Shown here in pieces: positions 59,217 to 64,000 of a DNA stretch of 64,000 nucleotides. The notes beneath the pieces were generated by a model. That model saw only the letters and a list, made by a program, of their open reading frames with translations. It was not told the DNA's origin and did not search any database. Position numbers and translations under genes: made by a program. Numbering within the stretch: position 1 is the first letter of the stretch; every line of letters starts with the position of its first letter. Location of the stretch: NCBI RefSeq assembly GCF_034137685.1, contig NZ_CP139418.1, positions 1,639,001-1,703,000 of the forward strand, written 5' to 3'. This DNA is from Streptococcus sp. S1 (GTDB lineage Bacteria; Bacillota; Bacilli; Lactobacillales; Streptococcaceae).

Positions 59217-60176
59217 ATGGAAACATACTACAAAGCCATTAACTGGAATGCGATCGAAGATGTCATCGATAAATCGACCTGGGAAAAACTGACAGAGCAA
59301 TTCTGGTTGGATACACGTATCCCTTTGTCAAACGACTTGGATGACTGGAGAAAGTTATCTAATAAAGAAAAAGACCTAGTTGGTAAAGTCTTTGGGGGAT
59401 TAACTCTTCTAGATACCATGCAATCTGAAACAGGTGTTCAAGCCCTTCGTGCGGATATTCGTACTCCCCATGAAGAAGCTGTCTTTAACAACATCCAATT
59501 TATGGAATCTGTCCATGCTAAGTCATACTCTTCTATCTTTTCTACTTTGAATACCAAGTCAGAAATCGAAGAGATTTTCGAATGGACCAACACCAATCCT
59601 TTCCTTCAAAGGAAGGCAGAAATCATCAACGAAATCTATCTCAATGGGACTCCCCTTGAAAAGAAAGTCGCCAGCGTTTTCCTTGAGACCTTCCTCTTCT
59701 ACTCTGGTTTCTTCACACCTCTCTACTATCTTGGAAACAACAAATTGGCCAACGTAGCTGAGATCATCAAGTTGATCATTCGGGACGAATCAGTTCACGG
59801 AACCTATATCGGCTACAAGTTCCAACTTGGATTTAACGAATTACCAGAAGAAGAACAAGAAAAACTCAAAGAATGGATGTATGACCTGCTCTATACCCTC
59901 TATGAAAATGAAGAAGGCTATACAGAGAGCCTCTATGACGGTGTGGGCTGGACAGAGGAAGTCAAGACCTTCCTTCGCTACAATGCTAATAAAGCCCTCA
60001 TGAACTTGGGACAAGATCCACTCTTCCCAGACTCAGCGGATGACGTCAACCCAATCGTTATGAACGGAATCTCAACCGGTACATCTAACCACGACTTCTT
60101 CTCTCAAGTCGGAAATGGTTACCTTCTCGGTGAAGTAGAAGCCATGCAGGATGACGATTACAATTACGGACTATAA
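59217..60176 (+). CDS. nrdF: Class Ib ribonucleotide reductase beta subunit NrdF
   Basis: A 319-residue subunit that holds the dimetal-tyrosyl radical (Mn or Fe). The ligand-bearing segments with ESVHAKSYSSIF, the downstream RKAEIINEIY and IIRDESVHGTYIGYKF are intact, and the C-terminal DDDYNYGL-type tail binds NrdE. The frame extends 3 codons upstream to a GTG; I prefer ATG at 59217 because a GTGAT-type site precedes it and the protein starts METYYKAINW. It follows the nrdE terminator and may have its own promoter. Confidence 0.96.
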   Translation: METYYKAINWNAIEDVIDKSTWEKLTEQFWLDTRIPLSNDLDDWRKLSNKEKDLVGKVFGGLTLLDTMQSETGVQALRADIRTPHEEAVFNNIQFMESVHAKSYSSIFSTLNTKSEIEEIFEWTNTNPFLQRKAEIINEIYLNGTPLEKKVASVFLETFLFYSGFFTPLYYLGNNKLANVAEIIKLIIRDESVHGTYIGYKFQLGFNELPEEEQEKLKEWMYDLLYTLYENEEGYTESLYDGVGWTEEVKTFLRYNANKALMNLGQDPLFPDSADDVNPIVMNGISTGTSNHDFFSQVGNGYLLGEVEAMQDDDYNYGL

Positions 60177-60180
60177 GAAG

Positions 60181-60208
60181 AAAAACCTTTCCGTTTGGAA
60201 AGGTTTTT
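60181..60208 (+). terminator. Terminator of nrdF
   Basis: AAACCTTTCC-GTTT-GGAAAGGTTT, a 10-bp perfect stem followed by T residues. The same stem occurs again at 60447-60474. Confidence 0.9.
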
Positions 60209-60285
60209 AAATGTAGACAACCTATTGTTTTACATAAAACAGATAGATGATTTTCAAAAAATGACTTTTATTTTTTAAAGATTAA

Positions 60286-60474
60286 AAACTTTCCGCCGTG
60301 AGAAAAGTGTCTGAGACATAGTAGTCTCAGACACTCGGAATTCTTGAGACCTTAGTCTCAAGAATTAGTCATGGAACTTCGTAGAAGTTCGCTGACGTCC
60401 GTACTCACCTAAGGAAAGTTTTTCAGAAGACTTTATCTTCAATCTGAAACCTTTCCAGACGGAAAGGTTTTTTT
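60286..60474 (+). repeat. Structured dispersed repeat/RNA element, copy B
   Basis: Second copy of the element at 14453-14632. The outer stem AAACTTTCC (60286-60294) pairs perfectly with GGAAAGTTT (60413-60421), then GTGAG with CTCAC. Inside are three perfect hairpins: AGTGTCTGAGAC/GTCTCAGACACT (60306-60335), AATTCTTGAGAC/GTCTCAAGAATT (60339-60366) and GAACTTC/GAAGTTC (60374-60390). The single-stranded linker GCTGACGTCCGTA and the segment CTAAGGAAA are identical to copy A. A terminator (60447-60474) follows. It sits between convergent nrdF and alaS. Confidence 0.85.
60447..60474 (+). terminator. Second terminator, downstream of repeat copy B
   Basis: AAACCTTTCC-AGAC-GGAAAGGTTT plus T run; the arms are identical to the nrdF terminator at 60181-60208, only the loop differs. 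Confidence 0.85.
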
Positions 60475-60512
60475 GTTGCAATCTTTTTCTAATTGGATCT
60501 GCTTCTTTTTTG

Positions 60513-60544
60513 AAAAAAGAGGTTGAACAAACATCCAACCTCTT
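60513..60544 (-). terminator. Terminator of alaS
   Basis: On the minus strand AAGAGGTTG pairs with CAACCTCTT around a 10-nt loop, followed by a T run, starting 7 nt after the alaS stop. Confidence 0.85.
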
Positions 60545-60550
60545 CGATAA

Positions 60551-63169
60551 TTACAATTTACCTGCTACAGCATCCAACAATTCTTGGATCTTGGCTTGGT
60601 TGCTTCCTCCTGCCATGGCCATGTCTGGTTTACCACCACCACGTCCATCGACGATTGGAGCCAATTCTTTGATCACATTACCTGCATGCACATCTTTTGT
60701 CTTGCTGGCTACAAGGACATTGACCTTGTCACCGATGGCTGCGACAAGAACAAGCACATCAGAGTAATCTTTTTGTTTCCAGTTATCCGCAAAGGTACGA
60801 AGGGCACCTGCATCTGATACAGAAACTTGGCTGGCAATGTAACGGTGTCCGTTTGCTTCTTGAACATTCTTGAAGACATCACCTGCTGCCGCTGCTGCTG
60901 CTTTTTCCTTCAATTCTGCATTTTCTTTTTGCAATTGACGGAGTTGTTCTTGAAGACCTTCCACCTTGTGAGGGACTTCTTTGAGTTGAGGAGCTTTCAA
61001 AGTTGCTGCGACTGCTTTCAGAGCATCTTCTTGTTCACGATAAGCTTCAAAGGCTTCCTTACCAGTCACTGCCAAGATACGACGAGTTCCTGATCCGATC
61101 CCTTCTTCTTTGACAATCTTGAAGAGACCAATTTCAGAAGTGTTACCTACGTGAGTACCACCACAGAGCTCAACAGAGTAATCACCAATAGTGACAACAC
61201 GGACTTCCTTACCGTATTTCTCACCAAAGAGGGCCATGGCTCCCATTTCTTTAGCAGTATCGATATCTGTTTCAATTGTTTCGACTGCGATCGCTTCCCA
61301 AATCTTTTCATTGACTTGTTGTTCAATAGCTCGCAATTCTTCAGGAGTTACGGCTTGGAAGTGGGTAAAGTCAAAGCGAAGGAATTCTACTTCGTTGAGA
61401 GATCCTGCTTGGGTTGCATGGTTACCAAGGATATTGTGAAGAGCCGCATGGAGCAAGTGAGTCGCAGTGTGGTTCTTCATGACACGATGACGACGATTGG
61501 TATCGATCGCCAAGGTGTATTCTTGGTTCAAGGCAAGAGGAGCAAGAACTTCAACAGTATGAAGTGGTTGTCCATTTGGTGCTTTTTGAACATCTGTCAC
61601 TGTCGCTACGACGTTTCCTGCAGCATCCAAGATTTGACCATGGTCCGCAACTTGTCCACCCATTTCAGCATAGAATGGAGTTTCTGCAAAGATCAGTGAT
61701 GCAGTCCCTTCAGATACAGCTTCTACTTCTGCATTGTCCGCTACAATAGCCACCAACTTAGAAGGCAATTGGCTAGCATTGTAGTTGAAGCTACTTTCAA
61801 CTGTAATGTTTTGAAGGGTTTCATTTTGCATCCCCATGGATCCGCCTTTAACAGCTGATGCACGCGCACGTTCTTGTTGTTCCTTCATGGCTGCTTCAAA
61901 ACCTTCACGGTCGACTGTCATACCTGCTTCTTCTGCGATTTCTTCTGTCAATTCCACTGGGAATCCGTATGTATCATAGAGTTTGAAGACATCTTGACCA
62001 GCAATCACTGTTTGACCTTTGGCTTTCAAGTCTTCAACGATGGTTTGGGCAAAGTGTTGACCAGAGTTCAAGGTACGAGCAAATGATTCTTCTTCACTCT
62101 TGATAATTTTTTCGATAAAGTCTTGTTTTTCAAGTACTTCTGGGTAGTAGCTTTCCATGATCTTCCCAACGGTTGGAACCAATTTATACAAGAAGGTTCC
62201 TTCAATCCCCAATTTTTGACCATGCATGGAAGCACGACGGAGGAGACGACGAAGAACGTAACCGCGTCCTTCATTACCTGGAAGAGCCCCATCTCCAATC
62301 GCAAATGAAAGCGAACGGATGTGGTCAGCAATCACCTTGAAGCTCATGTTATCGCCATCTGGATCATAGGTTTTACCAGACATCTTTTCCACTTCACGGA
62401 TGATCGGCATGAAGAGGTCTGTTTCAAAGTTAGTCTTCGCCCCTTGGATAACGGCTACCAAACGTTCCAAACCTGCGCCCGTATCAATGTTCTTGTGTGG
62501 TAATTCCTTGTATTCGCTACGAGGAACTGCTGGGTCAGCGTTAAATTGTGACAAGACAATGTTCCAGATTTCGATGTAACGGTCGTTTTCGATATCTTCC
62601 GCAAGCAGACGAAGACCGATGTTTTCAGGGTCAAAGGCTTCTCCACGGTCAAAGAAGATTTCTGTATCTGGTCCAGAAGGTCCCGCACCGATCTCCCAGA
62701 AATTGTCTTCGATTGGGATCAAGTGACTTGGATCTACCCCAACAGCGATCCAACGGTTGTATGAATCCTTGTCGTCAGGGTAATAGGTCATGTAAAGTTT
62801 GTCTTTAGGGAAATCAAACCATTCCGGACTTGTCAAAAGCTCATAAGCCCACGTAATGGCTTCATCACGGAAGTAATCTCCAATAGAGAAGTTCCCCAAC
62901 ATTTCAAACATGGTATGGTGACGGGCAGTCTTCCCTACGTTTTCGATATCGTTGGTACGGATGGCTTTTTGAGCATTGGTAATCCGTGGATTTTCAGGTT
63001 TGATGGTTCCGTCGAAGTATTTCTTAAGAGTGGCAACCCCTGAGTTAATCCACAAAAGCGTTGGGTCGTTTACTGGAACCAAGCTAACAGATGGTTCTAC
63101 AGAGTGACCTTTGCTTGCCCAGAAATCAAGCCACATTTGACGGACTTGTGCACTAGATAATTGTTTCAT
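60551..63169 (-). CDS. alaS: Alanyl-tRNA synthetase
   Basis: An 872-residue class II synthetase that charges tRNA-Ala. The aminoacylation domain (motifs in [13 protein letters not shown] and [13 protein letters not shown]), the editing domain with [11 protein letters not shown] and ELCGGTHV, and the C-terminal DHHA1 domain with [13 protein letters not shown] near the end (about residues 840-855) are all visible. The ATG lies 24 nt after the stop of the LURP-one-related gene, and both are governed by an upstream alanine T-box leader. Confidence 0.98.
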   Translation of the reverse strand: MKQLSSAQVRQMWLDFWASKGHSVEPSVSLVPVNDPTLLWINSGVATLKKYFDGTIKPENPRITNAQKAIRTNDIENVGKTARHHTMFEMLGNFSIGDYFRDEAITWAYELLTSPEWFDFPKDKLYMTYYPDDKDSYNRWIAVGVDPSHLIPIEDNFWEIGAGPSGPDTEIFFDRGEAFDPENIGLRLLAEDIENDRYIEIWNIVLSQFNADPAVPRSEYKELPHKNIDTGAGLERLVAVIQGAKTNFETDLFMPIIREVEKMSGKTYDPDGDNMSFKVIADHIRSLSFAIGDGALPGNEGRGYVLRRLLRRASMHGQKLGIEGTFLYKLVPTVGKIMESYYPEVLEKQDFIEKIIKSEEESFARTLNSGQHFAQTIVEDLKAKGQTVIAGQDVFKLYDTYGFPVELTEEIAEEAGMTVDREGFEAAMKEQQERARASAVKGGSMGMQNETLQNITVESSFNYNASQLPSKLVAIVADNAEVEAVSEGTASLIFAETPFYAEMGGQVADHGQILDAAGNVVATVTDVQKAPNGQPLHTVEVLAPLALNQEYTLAIDTNRRHRVMKNHTATHLLHAALHNILGNHATQAGSLNEVEFLRFDFTHFQAVTPEELRAIEQQVNEKIWEAIAVETIETDIDTAKEMGAMALFGEKYGKEVRVVTIGDYSVELCGGTHVGNTSEIGLFKIVKEEGIGSGTRRILAVTGKEAFEAYREQEDALKAVAATLKAPQLKEVPHKVEGLQEQLRQLQKENAELKEKAAAAAAGDVFKNVQEANGHRYIASQVSVSDAGALRTFADNWKQKDYSDVLVLVAAIGDKVNVLVASKTKDVHAGNVIKELAPIVDGRGGGKPDMAMAGGSNQAKIQELLDAVAGKL

Positions 63170-63193
63170 ATTTTTCTCCTAATTTTTTTAAGA

Positions 63194-63679
63194 TTAATTT
63201 GCGCCAGCTTCTAACATTTCGACATAATCGATAGCGACACAAAGTGAGATGACTAAATCAGCGTATTCATCCTCATACACCAATACTTGGTAAGTCGAGG
63301 TGAGATGAAAGAGTTCCTTGCTAATCTCAGCGACGATTTGATCCCGATCATCGAACAATTTGAATTCCAGGTCCCAGATATTTCCCTGCACCCGAAGCCC
63401 CAAATCTTCGATATCGTATTTGTCTCTGAAGAGCGTCAGCTTTTTATGGATATAAAAGCGATCCCCATTCATCAACTCAATCACAAATTTTGGAAGAAGG
63501 CTGATTGTTTTTTTGGTGATATGGCTGACTTTTTCTCCATTTTGATCATAGATGGTAAAGGTCTTAGGAACCTTAAGAAAGGAGCCCTCTACCTGGTATT
63601 CAACATTTCCCAACTCATCTTTGATATCGAAGCGCTCGCCACCCAATCGAAATTTTTGTTTCACCTGATAGGTTCGCAT
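63194..63679 (-). CDS. LURP-one-related (LOR) family protein
   Basis: A 161-residue cytosolic protein of the LURP-one-related/tubby-like fold (beta-barrel with a C-terminal helix), typical in MRTYQVKQKFRLGGERFDIKD, VEGSFLKVPKTFTIYD and the late VAIDYVEML helix. The function in bacteria is not established. The frame is open for 31 codons upstream into the T-box core, but the ATG at 63677-63679 has an AAAGGAG site and gives the family start. It sits between the T-box and alaS, so it should be induced by uncharged tRNA-Ala together with alaS. Confidence 0.85.
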   Translation of the reverse strand: MRTYQVKQKFRLGGERFDIKDELGNVEYQVEGSFLKVPKTFTIYDQNGEKVSHITKKTISLLPKFVIELMNGDRFYIHKKLTLFRDKYDIEDLGLRVQGNIWDLEFKLFDDRDQIVAEISKELFHLTSTYQVLVYEDEYADLVISLCVAIDYVEMLEAGAN

Positions 63680-63725
63680 CTTTTGATCTCCTTTAAAAAG
63701 CTCCAGACAACTGCCCATAAACAAA

Positions 63726-63897
63726 AGACAAGCCACTAAACGAAGGGCGAAAAACCGCGGTACCACCTTCATTCAATGAACTTGTCATTCTTCATTTTAT
63801 ATGCAATTGTCTCAGCCGAGTAGCAAAATCATTTCTCTTCCATGGCTCGCACCCCCGCCACTTCTCTGATTCCGAGTAACAATGATTTAATCTCAAC
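63726..63897 (-). promoter_or_regulatory. T-box riboswitch (alanine, GCU specifier)
   Basis: On the minus strand the T-box core AAGGTGGTACCGCG (63756-63769) is an exact family signature. Upstream, Stem I closes with AGTTGAG/CTCGGCT, then AATCATT/AATGATT, leaving an internal loop whose 3' strand reads GCU followed by A (63822-63824), the alanine specifier codon. A GAAGG/CCTTC pairing after the core could form the competing terminator, though its T tract is weak. It controls the LURP-one-related gene and alaS. Confidence 0.9.
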
Positions 63898-63903
63898 TAT
63901 TTC

Positions 63904-63932
63904 ATTATACAAGTTCCAAAAGGAACCGTCAA
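63904..63932 (-). promoter_or_regulatory. Promoter of the T-box / alaS transcript
   Basis: On the minus strand TTGACG (63927-63932), a 17-nt spacer and TATAAT (63904-63909). The spacer contains a palindromic GTTCC-TTTT-GGAAC. Confidence 0.85.
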
Positions 63933-64000
63933 CTATTTTTTAGATGATGAGCTGCTATCACTTGTTTGAACACCGATATTTTGCAAATATTGGTTAAATG
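63933..64000 (-). CDS. 3' end of an upstream gene, possibly the PrsA/PpmA foldase (partial)
   Basis: The last 21 codons of a frame ending in TAG at 63933-63935 read FNQYLQNIGVQ then TSDSSSSSKK. A serine-rich, Lys-ended tail and the position just upstream of the alaS operon fit the PrsA/PpmA lipoprotein foldase of streptococci, as I recall that neighbourhood from S. pneumoniae. Too little is present to be sure. Confidence 0.5.
   Translation of the reverse strand, partial: FNQYLQNIGVQTSDSSSSSKK

Noticed and set aside
63680..63772. N-terminal extension of the LURP-one-related protein that looks like a signal peptide
   Set aside because: It is translated from the T-box core itself and is incompatible with the AAAGGAG site at the internal ATG.

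Overview
This 64 kb window is a contiguous piece of a low-GC Gram-positive chromosome, almost certainly an oral (viridans) Streptococcus close to the mitis/sanguinis/parasanguinis groups. The evidence is the streptococcal ATP synthase order (atpEBFHAGDC), the murA-epuA-endA cluster, a tmRNA whose tag reads AKNNNSYALAA, a YSIRK-type M26 metallopeptidase with an N-terminal LPQTG, an Rgg regulator, MurT/GatD, and a class Ib nrdHEF set with NrdR boxes. The species cannot be fixed from the sequence alone. Most genes lie on the minus strand; the plus-strand islands are mscL, a ferredoxin-NADP reductase, murT-gatD-lapA and nrdHEF. No prophage, CRISPR array or intact insertion sequence was seen.

Layout. 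1-7.3 kb: the end of an unknown plus-strand gene, a signal peptidase I-like gene that lacks both catalytic residues, the glycolytic pair pfkA-pyk, dnaE, tRNA-Ser(GGA) and tmRNA. 7.3-13.3 kb: an ABC exporter pair, a DUF59 Fe-S assembly gene, dnaG-rpoD, mscL and rpsU. 13.4-25.4 kb: ferredoxin-NADP reductase, then rapZ-yvcK-whiA, ridA, obgE and a 43-aa DUF4044 gene, then cdaA-cdaR-glmM (c-di-AMP synthesis and amino-sugar supply), and divergently murT-gatD (lipid II amidation). 25.4-33.5 kb is the most accessory part: two tandem paralogous membrane proteins of unknown family behind a frameshifted small ORF, an MFS exporter with an Rgg regulator, an ABC-F protein, a membrane-anchored matrixin-like protease, and the nuclease endA. 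33.5-41.8 kb: epuA, murA, a DUF1146 protein and the F1Fo ATP synthase operon. 42-48 kb: a 1984-residue ZmpB/IgA1-protease-like surface metallopeptidase with tandem repeats. 48-56.2 kb: glycogen operon glgBCDA with a perfect cre site, then ptsHI. 56.4-60.2 kb: nrdH-nrdE-nrdF. 60.5-64 kb: alaS and a LURP-one-related gene behind an alanine T-box, and the 3' end of a gene that may encode a PrsA foldase.

Functional links. HPr/EI, CcpA (through the cre site on glgB), PfkA, Pyk and the glg operon form one carbon-flow theme. MurA, MurT/GatD, GlmM, CdaA/CdaR, RapZ and YvcK form a cell-wall and envelope-homeostasis theme. DnaE, DnaG, RpoD and NrdHEF serve replication and transcription.

Most noteworthy: two dispersed copies (14.45 kb and 60.29 kb) of a structured repeat/RNA element of about 135 bp whose hairpins show compensatory changes; the catalytically degenerate signal peptidase; the unknown tandem membrane-protein family; three promoters placed so close to start codons that the mRNAs should be leaderless (murT, the DUF1146 gene and the ABC-F gene); and a T-box that controls a LURP-one gene together with alaS.
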